Source: Bacteriovoracaceae bacterium
GTDB lineage: Bacteria; Bdellovibrionota; Bacteriovoracia; Bacteriovoracales; Bacteriovoracaceae
NCBI GenBank assembly: GCA_947440875.1
Contig: CANETG010000185.1
Location: 1-5,637, forward strand
Direction of reading: 5' to 3'
DNA length: 5,637 nucleotides
The notes under the pieces were generated by a model. That model searched no databases, was not told the origin of the DNA, and saw nothing but the letters and a program-made list of their open reading frames with translations. The position numbers and the translations under genes were made by a program. Position 1 is the stretch's first letter; the number at the start of each line of letters is the position of its first letter. Below, in pieces: positions 1 to 5,331 of the stretch.

Positions 1-897
1 AACGAGTTCAATACCGCGCTTTTTATTTTGTTTAAACCACGGAACGAGGTAATTCATTTCATCCACACAATTCGGGCACCAAGAACCAAAAAAAGAAACA
101 ATCACTGGCTTGCCTTGAAAATCTGAAAGGCTTACTTCTTTGCCATTGATGTCTGGGAACGTGAAGGAAAGTTTATCTAATTGTGTTTGTTTGTAAGGAT
201 CGGCAAGGGCCGCGTTGTCGTCTTTGAATCCGACGATTTCTGTTTTCCAGCTCCCGAGAATCGTTGCCTCCATTTTATTTTTTTTAATCCGGCCTTTGAA
301 GATGTAATTGTAAACCCCGTCGAAGCTGGCCGCCTCAAAGAATTCTCCGTTCACGTAGCCTTCAAAATAGCGGTAATCGCCAGTGGGACTCATGATGGTA
401 CCGTTTAATTTATTTTTCTTCTGTTCAAGGATCACAATTCCTTTGGCCTCTTTCCCGTCATCTTCTTTTAAAGTGACGGACCAAGTCCCATTAAAGTGAG
501 CGGTTGGCTTTTCGTATCTTCCTGGGAAGCGCTCTTTACTCCCGCTTTTTCCTTCGACCGGAACTTCGACTAAGGGATTTTTATTCAAGCGAACAAATTT
601 CCCGCGAAGAATATCCTTGGTGAGAAGCTCGAGCTGAAGCTCGCTTTCGTAGTGCTGAACTGGGATCGTTATAAAATTCCTCTTCACTTCAATATTGTTC
701 AGAGGAATGTTCTCTTTTCCATTCCTGAGAGTTCCTGTGAGGTTTTTCCCAACGTATTTGAAGTCTATGACGAATGGGATCACGGCAAAGGTGGCTTTCA
801 TTTCAAAGCGCCACGGACCCGCTTTTAATTTCGGATCTGCCGCAATCGAGGAAAAACTGAGGACGAGGGCGAAAATCGAGATGAAATACTTAATCAT
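1..897 (-). CDS. Secreted TlpA-like thioredoxin-fold protein, C-terminus cut by window edge
   Basis: Reading leftward from 897 gives 299 codons without a stop, running off the window. Residues 1-20 are a classical signal peptide (MIKYFISIFALVLSFSSIAA, likely cleaved after A19 or A20), so the protein is exported to the periplasm or cell envelope. Residues 21 to about 235 are beta-rich and polar; I do not recognise this region, although two stretches (about 40-75 and 140-200) look alike. From about residue 243 a TlpA/AhpC-TSA-type fold begins (LSFTFPDINGKEVSLSDFQG), with active site W273-C-P-N-C277. Such proteins reduce or shuttle disulfides outside the cytoplasm. The start is firm: an in-frame TAA lies two codons upstream. 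No strong Shine-Dalgarno sequence is visible. The cis-proline part of the fold lies outside the window. It is divergent from rapA. The exact substrate is unknown. Confidence 0.9.
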   Translation of the reverse strand, partial: MIKYFISIFALVLSFSSIAADPKLKAGPWRFEMKATFAVIPFVIDFKYVGKNLTGTLRNGKENIPLNNIEVKRNFITIPVQHYESELQLELLTKDILRGKFVRLNKNPLVEVPVEGKSGSKERFPGRYEKPTAHFNGTWSVTLKEDDGKEAKGIVILEQKKNKLNGTIMSPTGDYRYFEGYVNGEFFEAASFDGVYNYIFKGRIKKNKMEATILGSWKTEIVGFKDDNAALADPYKQTQLDKLSFTFPDINGKEVSLSDFQGKPVIVSFFGSWCPNCVDEMNYLVPWFKQNKKRGIELV

Positions 898-921
898 GTG
901 CTTTTACCGGTTGAAGGAATT

Positions 922-950
922 TTGGTAGTATCTTCATTCAAGAATATTCT
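922..950 (+). promoter_or_regulatory. Weak sigma-70-like promoter candidate for the rapA operon
   Basis: TTGGTA (922-927) and TATTCT (945-950) are separated by 17 bases and each matches 4 of 6 consensus positions. Transcription from here would give a leader of about 30 bases before the rapA start at 988. The -10 overlaps a perfect 12-base palindrome, AAGAATATTCTT (940-951), which could be an operator. This is the best candidate in the 90-base divergent gap, but the match is modest. No convincing promoter was found for the leftward TlpA-like gene. Confidence 0.3.
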
Positions 951-978
951 TTTGTCATCTCGGGGAAGCCCCACGAAT

Positions 979-985
979 AGGAAGG
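979..985 (+). promoter_or_regulatory. Ribosome binding site that fixes the rapA start
   Basis: AGGAAGG sits just before the ATG at 988. The next upstream in-frame ATG (898) would add 30 residues with no resemblance to RapA and lies directly against the start of the divergent TlpA-like gene. The RapA family begins close to the G-Q-R-W-I-S motif, which falls 7 residues after the ATG at 988. Confidence 0.7.
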
Positions 986-987
986 TA

Positions 988-3726
988 ATGAAGCACTTCA
1001 TCATAGGCCAACGCTGGATATCGGAATCTGAACCTGAGTTAGGTCTTGGGATTATTATCGAAGTCGAGGCAAAAACGATTACTTGTTTTTTTCCTGCCGC
1101 GAAAGTTGACCGTCGGTACGGCGCTCAGACCGCCCCACTTCGCCGAATCCGATTCGTTGAAGGCGATGAAGTGAAAGGTTCGGCTGGTGAATCTTTCATC
1201 GTTGAATCCACGACAGAAGAGAAGGGATTAGTGACTTACTTGGGAGAGGGGAAGTCTCTTCCGGAATCTCAGCTGGCCGAAACTCTCACATTCTCAAAAC
1301 CAGAAGAAAGACTCTTTGCTGGTAACATTGATTCTACAGAACTTTTTAGACTCCGTTATGATGTTCTCTTAAATCAAAGAAAACTCTTCATAAGCCCGAT
1401 CCGTGGTTTCACTGGACCGAGAGTTTCACTTATTCCGCATCAAATGTTTGTGGCGAGCGAAATCACAAAAAGATCACGTCCCAGAGTTCTCCTTGCCGAC
1501 GAAGTGGGTCTGGGGAAAACGATTGAAGCGGGTCTTATTCTCCATCACCTTATCCTGACCGGACGAGTGGAGCGGGCGATCATTCTGGTTCCCGATTCGC
1601 TTGTGTACCAATGGTTTGTAGAAATGCTCCGGAAATTCCAGATGACTTTCACAACGATTAACCATGATTCAAAAATCGAAAAAGGCGAGCGTCCCTTTGA
1701 GGATGGGCAACTCTTTGTCGCCTCAATCAAATATTTGATGCGCGAAGAATGGCTCATGAATCAGGTGATCGAATCCAAGTGGGATCTTCTGGTTGTCGAT
1801 GAGGCCCATCAACTTCGCTGGTCTCCGGATAATTCCTCGATGGAGTACGATTTTGTTTCTGTCCTCGCCAAAGAGACTCCGGGTGTTCTTCTTCTTTCGG
1901 GTACGCCGGAAATTTTGGGTCTCGCCGGTCATTACGCGCGACTTCATCTCCTTGATTCCAACCGCTTCCACGACTTCAATCAATTTATTGAAGAAACCAT
2001 GGGCTACAAGCCTGTGACAGATCTCGCGAATAAACTTATCTCTAACAAGGCCGTCACCGCCTCGGAGAAAAAAACACTTCGAGATAAATTAGGGATTGAT
2101 CTTGATACGGTGGAGCGCCAGAAAGCTCTTCAGATGCTTGTCGATCGTCACGGCACCGGACGAGTGTATGTGCGCAATACAAGAAAAACGATGGCGACCT
2201 ACAGTGAGTTCTTCCCCAAAAGAGTTTTTCACTCTTATCCACTCTCAGTCGGGAAAACCAAAAATGTCGAGAAAAAGATCTTTGAATTAAAAGCAGAGTG
2301 GCTCGCTGGGTTTGTGGAAAAACATAAGAATGATAAAACACTCCTCATCTGCCATGACAAAGATTTGGTAGTGGATCTTGAAAAGGCTTTGAAGGATAAG
2401 ACTACGGTGAAAACCGCGGTCTTCCATTCGGGAATGAATCTGATGAACCGTGACCGTCAGGCAGTTTACTTTGCTGACCCGGAAGGAGCCCAGATTCTTC
2501 TCTCCACTGAAATTGGATCAGAGGGGAGAAACTTTGAATTCGCTAAAAATCTCATCCTCTTCGATCTACCTAAACTTCCGGATCTCTTAGAGCAAAGAAT
2601 CGGTCGACTCGATCGAATCGGTCAGAAAAACGATATTCAGATTCACGTTCCGTATGTTGAGAAATCACAGGATGAACTCCTTCTGCGCTGGTATAATGAA
2701 GGGTTCAATGCGTTCGAATCCTCCCCTCGTGGGGCCACTGAGCTTTATGCCACCGTAAGAGATGATCTTAATAGTCTTCTCGCTCAAGCTGAGGCAGGAG
2801 AATTCTCGGAAAAAGATTTCCAGAAATTCCTCAAGACAACTCAAAATGTGCATCAAGAAATTGAAACCAAACTTGAAGAAGGTCAGGACCAGCTCGTTGA
2901 GCTCAACTCATTTAATCACACGAAAGCGATGGCCTTCGTGAAAGAATTAAAGGACGTCGATGACTCTAGCGATCTGCGTGACTTCATGATTAATATTTGG
3001 AATCAACTCGGAGTGGATACGGAAGACATGAACGACGCGTGGACCTTCCTTATCCGTCCCGGGGATAATATGTATCTCCCGCATTTTCCGGGGCTCGATA
3101 ACGAAGGGATGACGGTCACTTTCAAACGAGAGAATTCGCTTAAGTTTGACGACATGACTTTCCTCACCTGGGATCATCCGATGGTGGTCGGAATCATGGA
3201 CTTCATTTCGAGTAAGGAGATGGGGAACTGTACGATTTCTTCATGGAAGACACCCTCGAAAGAAACATTCCTCTTTGAAGGCTACTTCCTTCTCTCGGCG
3301 GTCGCGGAGAAAAAACTTCAGCTTCAGAAATGGTTCCCTCCGACACCTCTGCGAGTTCTTCTGAATGCGCAGATGCAGGACCTCACTCCGAAAATGCCGA
3401 AGAAGTTCATCGACGAGGGGACAGAGTCTTTATCCCAAGAAAAACGAGCAGGACTGAAAGAACTTCCGAAAGATTTTTTGAAAGAATGTATTAAACGCGG
3501 CAAAGAGTTGTGTGTGGCCCGTGCCAAGCAGTACAAAGAAAAATTCCGGGATGACATGGTCAAAGCGATGGATGCAGAAATCGACCGACTGGAGTCACTC
3601 CGGAAGGTCAATCCGACGGTCTCTGAAACAGAAATCATTCTTATGAAACACAATAAAAATAATATGCTCAAAGCGATGGATAAAGCGGAACTTTCGCTCG
3701 ACTCTCTTCGCCTCATCATCAACTAA
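988..3726 (+). CDS. rapA: RNA polymerase-associated SWI2/SNF2 ATPase RapA
   Basis: A 912-residue protein if started at 988; E. coli RapA has 968. RapA binds RNA polymerase and uses ATP hydrolysis to rescue or recycle polymerase stalled after transcription. The N-terminal Tudor-like region opens with GQRWISESEPELGLG. The two RecA-like lobes carry Walker A DEVGLGKT (about 171-178), DEAH (271-274), LLLSGTP (301-307), STEIGSEGRNF (506-516) and the arginine-finger motif QRIGRLDRIGQ (536-546). The C-terminal RapA domain follows and ends LDSLRLIIN, close to the E. coli end. The segment before KAEWLAGFV is shorter than in E. coli as I recall it, which accounts for part of the length difference. All catalytic motifs are intact. 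It is first in a four-gene operon, with trx beginning 12 bases after its stop. The family is best known in Gammaproteobacteria. Confidence 0.95.
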   Translation: MKHFIIGQRWISESEPELGLGIIIEVEAKTITCFFPAAKVDRRYGAQTAPLRRIRFVEGDEVKGSAGESFIVESTTEEKGLVTYLGEGKSLPESQLAETLTFSKPEERLFAGNIDSTELFRLRYDVLLNQRKLFISPIRGFTGPRVSLIPHQMFVASEITKRSRPRVLLADEVGLGKTIEAGLILHHLILTGRVERAIILVPDSLVYQWFVEMLRKFQMTFTTINHDSKIEKGERPFEDGQLFVASIKYLMREEWLMNQVIESKWDLLVVDEAHQLRWSPDNSSMEYDFVSVLAKETPGVLLLSGTPEILGLAGHYARLHLLDSNRFHDFNQFIEETMGYKPVTDLANKLISNKAVTASEKKTLRDKLGIDLDTVERQKALQMLVDRHGTGRVYVRNTRKTMATYSEFFPKRVFHSYPLSVGKTKNVEKKIFELKAEWLAGFVEKHKNDKTLLICHDKDLVVDLEKALKDKTTVKTAVFHSGMNLMNRDRQAVYFADPEGAQILLSTEIGSEGRNFEFAKNLILFDLPKLPDLLEQRIGRLDRIGQKNDIQIHVPYVEKSQDELLLRWYNEGFNAFESSPRGATELYATVRDDLNSLLAQAEAGEFSEKDFQKFLKTTQNVHQEIETKLEEGQDQLVELNSFNHTKAMAFVKELKDVDDSSDLRDFMINIWNQLGVDTEDMNDAWTFLIRPGDNMYLPHFPGLDNEGMTVTFKRENSLKFDDMTFLTWDHPMVVGIMDFISSKEMGNCTISSWKTPSKETFLFEGYFLLSAVAEKKLQLQKWFPPTPLRVLLNAQMQDLTPKMPKKFIDEGTESLSQEKRAGLKELPKDFLKECIKRGKELCVARAKQYKEKFRDDMVKAMDAEIDRLESLRKVNPTVSETEIILMKHNKNNMLKAMDKAELSLDSLRLIIN

Positions 3727-3738
3727 GAGGAATTAAAT

Positions 3739-4050
3739 ATGGCCATGACTGAACTCACAGACGATACGATTTTTGGTGTGATTGAATCCGAACCAGTTGT
3801 CCTCATCGATTTCTACGCCAGCTGGTGCGGCTCTTGCCGAGTGGCCGGACCGATGTTCGAAAGAGTTGCGACGGAAGAAGGATTTAAAATCTTTAAAATC
3901 GATGTGGAAAAGAATCCCAAAATTAAAGAAATGCTCGAGCTTCCAGGACTCCCTTCTGTTGGTTGTTTTAAAAATGGTGAGCCGGTTGATCTCGTGAACG
4001 TGACTAAAGAAGAAGCGTTCCGGGAATTCGTTCAAAAGATGAAGGCATAA
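3739..4050 (+). CDS. Cytoplasmic thioredoxin-family protein with WCGSC active site
   Basis: A 103-residue single-domain thioredoxin, the usual length for the family. It has no signal peptide, so it should act in the cytoplasm as a dithiol-disulfide reductase. The beta strand VVLIDFYASW leads into the active site W29-C30-G31-S32-C33; the usual central proline of WCGPC is serine here, which normally shifts redox potential. The cis-proline loop is LPSVGCFKNGE with P72, followed by S instead of the common T. An extra cysteine, C76, lies next to it. A Shine-Dalgarno AGAGG (3726-3730) precedes the ATG at 3739 by 8 bases; a second ATG at 3745 is possible. It is second in the rapA operon and is followed one base later by a small acidic gene, an arrangement that suggests a functional pair. 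The natural substrate is unknown. Confidence 0.93.
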   Translation: MAMTELTDDTIFGVIESEPVVLIDFYASWCGSCRVAGPMFERVATEEGFKIFKIDVEKNPKIKEMLELPGLPSVGCFKNGEPVDLVNVTKEEAFREFVQKMKA

Positions 4051-4051
4051 T

Positions 4052-4291
4052 ATGGACGTTAAAAATATGAAGATGCTCGCAGAAAAATATTCCAGTGATG
4101 AGCTTTTAAAGTTTGCTGATGACTTCGAGAATTCCGGTGTAGCACCTGTGAAAACAGCTGAAGATGCCGGTGACCAGATGAGTGATTACTTAATGGCAGC
4201 CGAAATAAGGTCGGTTATGGATAAAGAAAATAAAACTGCTCAAGAAGCAGTCCGAGAATTTTCTAAGCGTGTCCGCGGAGTACTGACTTAA
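4052..4291 (+). CDS. Small acidic helical protein resembling DUF6952, thioredoxin partner
   Basis: A 79-residue protein with no signal peptide, no membrane segment and no cysteine. The N-terminus (MDVKNMKMLAEKYSSDELLKFADDFE) and C-terminus (about 43-79, ending AVREFSKRVRGVLT) look alpha-helical, joined by an acidic linker containing APVKTAEDAGDQ. The pattern of an MDV start, a YS-x-(D/E)EL motif, an acidic middle and a final RVR resembles the DUF6952 family as I remember it. That family sits directly after thioredoxin genes in Bacteroidota, and the same adjacency is seen here. The family match is from memory and moderate; function is unknown. Its ribosome site GAAGG (4041-4045) lies inside the end of the thioredoxin gene, and its TAA overlaps the next ATG by one base (TAATG), which points to translational coupling on both sides. 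Confidence 0.85.
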   Translation: MDVKNMKMLAEKYSSDELLKFADDFENSGVAPVKTAEDAGDQMSDYLMAAEIRSVMDKENKTAQEAVREFSKRVRGVLT

Positions 4292-4743
4292 TGGAAATTA
4301 AAATCCGTCCGGGTCTTCTTTTCGATATCCATACGATCGCCGACTATCAGGTCAAGATGGCCTGGGAAACTGAGCAACTTAGGCTCGACCTACCAACCGT
4401 TGAGCTGGGAGTAACGGCAGTCTTTGATGATCCTTCGAAGGGAAAATACTGGCTCGCAGAAGCGAACGGGGAGGTCGTAGGGTGCCTTCTCACAGTTCCG
4501 GAATGGAGTGACTGGAGAAACGGAACTGTTCTTTGGATTCACTCGGTCTATGTGAAACCGGAATTCAGAAAACTCGGTGTTTTCCGTAAACTCTACTCCC
4601 ATCTTCGGACGATGGTTGAAACGTCAAAAGATCTTCGTGGACTTCGTCTCTACGTGGAGAAAGCAAATCACACGGCCCAGAAAGTCTATGAGGGCCTGGA
4701 AATGTCGGGCGAGCACTACCATCTTTACGAATGGCTAAAATAA
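4291..4743 (+). CDS. GNAT-family N-acetyltransferase
   Basis: A 150-residue protein of typical GNAT length, predicted to move an acetyl group from acetyl-CoA to an amine. After an N-terminal helical part (IHTIADYQVKMAWETEQL) come the central strands KYWLAEANGEVVGCLLTV (52-69). Motif A is IHSVYVKPEFRKLGVFRKLY (83-102): the acetyl-CoA pyrophosphate loop is R93-K-L-G96-V-F98, with Phe where many members have Gly or Ala. Motif B is NHTAQKVYEGLEM (126-138), and the protein ends in YHLYEWLK. The acceptor substrate cannot be read from the sequence. The start shares its first base with the stop of the preceding gene (TAATG); GCGGAG (4275-4280) is a possible ribosome site about 10 bases upstream. It is the last gene of the rapA operon; the terminator hairpin begins within its stop codon. 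Confidence 0.92.
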   Translation: MEIKIRPGLLFDIHTIADYQVKMAWETEQLRLDLPTVELGVTAVFDDPSKGKYWLAEANGEVVGCLLTVPEWSDWRNGTVLWIHSVYVKPEFRKLGVFRKLYSHLRTMVETSKDLRGLRLYVEKANHTAQKVYEGLEMSGEHYHLYEWLK

Positions 4744-4773
4744 AAAAAGCCCCTCTTTCGAGGGGCTTTTTTT
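4742..4773. terminator. Strong bidirectional intrinsic terminator (T1)
   Basis: Seven A, then GCCCCTC (4749-4755), a 4-base loop, GAGGGGC (4760-4766), then seven T. On the plus strand it ends the rapA operon directly after the acetyltransferase stop. On the minus strand the A run becomes a U run followed by A and UUUU, so it also ends sRNA copy A, transcribed leftward. One hairpin therefore serves two convergent units. Confidence 0.92.
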
Positions 4774-4908
4774 AATTCAAATTTAACCTGAGAGAAGAGT
4801 GCGAACGGTGGTGGGTGTGTTGGGACGTGCCTTAGAGGAAATAATGACTGGTTAGGCCGAATTTCCGGGGAACATGTGAACTTTTGTGGTGTTCATCACC
4901 CTCTTCTC
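4742..4908 (-). ncRNA. Predicted sigma-54-dependent small RNA, copy A
   Basis: A predicted leftward transcript of about 167 nt, from near 4908-4910 to the end of terminator T1. Read on the minus strand, the 5' end GAGAAGAG (4908-4901) pairs perfectly with CUCUUCUC (4799-4792) to close the molecule. Inside come a hairpin UGAAC/GUUCA (4895-4891 with 4881-4877) with loop ACCACAAAA, an unpaired UUCC, and a hairpin CCGG-AAAU-UCGG (4868-4857). A conserved CCUAACCA and a C- and A-rich stretch follow. Copy B has the same plan with compensating changes in the closing stem. The 2-base length difference within the core breaks any shared reading frame, so it is probably noncoding. A sigma-54-type promoter lies at the right distance upstream. 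I do not recognise the family. The exposed C-rich motif would suit pairing with Shine-Dalgarno regions, which is inference. The plus strand could also be transcribed but has no matching promoter. Confidence 0.68.
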
Positions 4909-4920
4909 AAGGAAATATAA

Positions 4921-4937
4921 AGCACGAAGTGTGCCAA
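4921..4937 (-). promoter_or_regulatory. Sigma-54 (-24/-12) promoter of sRNA copy A
   Basis: Minus strand reads TTGGCAC-ACTTC-GTGCT. The sigma-54 consensus is TTGGCAC, N5, TTGC(A/T), so there is one mismatch (G for T in the -12 box). The GG and GC doublets have the canonical 11-base spacing. GC at 4923-4922 puts the start near 4910-4908, exactly where the closing stem of the predicted RNA begins. The same element occurs at the equivalent place in copy B. Confidence 0.72.
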
Positions 4938-5072
4938 CATCTCTGCCCCTATAAGTGACTGAATTACCGGAGTGAAACCGCCGGGATTGATATCACTTTG
5001 GCCTCTCAGTATCATTGCGGCACCGAGGTCCTGGTGTCAGGTTGAGTGAATATTGAAATAATTTCTCAAAAT
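4938..5072 (-). promoter_or_regulatory. Upstream region of sRNA A with candidate activator sites
   Basis: This stretch of about 135 bases holds no convincing gene. It contains two inverted repeats. One is AAGTGA (4953-4958) with TCACTT (4993-4998), enclosing CCGG (4967-4970) and CCGG (4981-4984). The other is GGCACC (5019-5024) with GGTGTC (5033-5038), spacer 8, at about -110 to -130 from the predicted start. Sigma-54 promoters need an enhancer-binding activator bound in this range. The second repeat recalls an NtrC site (CACC-N5-GGTG), but the spacing is 8 rather than 5, so the regulator stays unnamed. Confidence 0.35.
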
Positions 5073-5101
5073 AAAAAGCCCCTCTTTGGAGGGGCTTTTT
5101 T
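5073..5101. terminator. Intrinsic terminator of sRNA B, near copy of T1 (T2)
   Basis: Five A, GCCCCTC (5078-5084), 4-base loop, GAGGGGC (5089-5095), then six T. The stem matches T1 exactly and only loop and tract lengths differ. On the minus strand it ends the sRNA copy B with a UUUUUAUUUU tract. It would also stop plus-strand transcription leaking through T1. Confidence 0.9.
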
Positions 5102-5231
5102 AAGTTTTTAACCGTGCAGAGGAAAGAACATTGAGATTGTGTGGAGGGCCATTTTTTGTGGGATCTCTCTAATGGTTAACCAGGAGTTCCGGGGAAAATT
5201 TTTGAACTTTTGTGGAGTTCATCCCCTCTGC
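5073..5231 (-). ncRNA. Predicted sigma-54-dependent small RNA, copy B
   Basis: A predicted leftward transcript of about 160 nt, from near 5231-5235 to terminator T2. Minus strand GCAGAGG (5231-5225) pairs perfectly with CCUCUGC (5122-5116). Sequence and position correspond to the GAGAAGAG/CUCUUCUC stem of copy A, so pairing is kept although the bases changed. Next comes UGAAC/GUUCA (5221-5217 with 5207-5203) with loop UCCACAAAA, then UUCC, then CCGG-AACUC-CUGG (5192-5180), then UUAACCA. In that second hairpin, pair 3 is G-C in copy A and G-U here, while pair 4 is the reverse. These G-U pairs work only on the minus strand and so support that orientation. A further CCAUU/AAUGG helix (5175-5171 with 5153-5149) has a GCCU/AGGC counterpart in copy A. 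The target and protein partner are unknown. Confidence 0.68.
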
Positions 5232-5245
5232 TTGGAGTCTAATAA

Positions 5246-5262
5246 AGCAACTGACATGCCAA
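5246..5262 (-). promoter_or_regulatory. Sigma-54 (-24/-12) promoter of sRNA copy B
   Basis: Minus strand reads TTGGCAT-GTCAG-TTGCT. This is one mismatch to TTGGCAC-N5-TTGC(A/T), in the last base of the -24 box. GG and GC are canonically spaced. GC at 5248-5247 predicts a start near 5235-5231, at the foot of the closing stem. The spacers of copies A and B differ, while the GG and GC boxes are kept, as expected for a functional promoter. Confidence 0.74.
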
Positions 5263-5273
5263 ATTAGTCCCAG

Positions 5274-5297
5274 GCATAACCATCCTGAATCCTATGC
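5274..5297. repeat. Short inverted repeat just upstream of the sRNA B promoter
   Basis: GCATA (5274-5278) and TATGC (5293-5297) are separated by 14 bases, at about -42 to -65 from the predicted start of sRNA B. This could be a binding site for an activator or for a DNA-bending protein between enhancer and promoter, but the arms are short and chance occurrence is possible. Confidence 0.3.
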
Positions 5298-5331
5298 TTA
5301 CTCGTTTCGTCAAAATAAAAAGTTCATTAGT

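Larger units (their letters stand above)
4783..5262 (-). repeat. Two diverged direct copies of promoter plus sRNA core
   Basis: Copy A spans about 4783-4937 and copy B about 5107-5262. Shared blocks, in plus-strand coordinates, are TTTAACC (4782-4788/5107-5113), TTCCGGGG (4863-4870/5187-5194), TGAACTTTTGTGG (4877-4889/5203-5215), GTTCATC (4891-4897/5217-5223), ATAAAGCA (4917-4924/5242-5249) and TGCCAA (4932-4937/5257-5262). Offsets stay at 324-326 bases. Outside these blocks the copies differ widely, so the duplication is old and the blocks have been kept by selection. Confidence 0.85.

Noticed and set aside
181..408. Plus-strand open frames at 181-408 and 695-928
   Set aside because: Both lie opposite the TlpA-like gene, whose signal peptide, fold and WCPNC motif identify the true coding strand.
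898..987. N-terminal 30-codon extension of rapA from the ATG at 898
   Set aside because: The extra residues have no RapA similarity, there is no ribosome site, and the ATG abuts the divergent gene start; the ATG at 988 has AGGAAGG and the family's normal beginning.
1474..3722. Open frames antisense to or out of frame within rapA
   Set aside because: They are shadows of a gene with intact family motifs along its whole length; none has a ribosome site or recognisable domain.
4781..4857. Integron attC-like site (ATTTAAC ... GTTAGGC)
   Set aside because: The two boxes are not complementary to one another, copy B lacks the second box, and there is no integrase or cassette array.
4774..5070. CsrB/RsmY-like CsrA-sponge RNA on the plus strand, because of several GGA motifs
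   Set aside because: About six GGA triplets per copy is close to chance for this length, and they are not consistently in hairpin loops or in the same positions in the two copies.
4742..5101. Plus-strand sRNAs in the same intervals
   Set aside because: No plus-strand promoter is conserved between copies, copy B would lack a T-tract terminator on that strand, and wobble pairs in the second hairpin fit only the minus strand.
4852..5222. Minus-strand mini-ORFs at the same AUG in both RNAs (MNTTKVHMFPGNSA and MNSTKVQKFSPELLVNH)
   Set aside because: The G-rich stretch is 0-2 bases from the AUG, too close for a ribosome site, the AUG lies in the stem region, and the peptides diverge after about seven residues because of an indel. 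A tiny leader peptide is not excluded but is not supported.
5172..5267. Plus-strand 31-codon ORF in copy B (starting MVNQEFRGKF)
   Set aside because: The equivalent place in copy A has no ATG, and a 2-base indel after CCGGGG shifts the frame; conservation follows RNA structure rather than codons.
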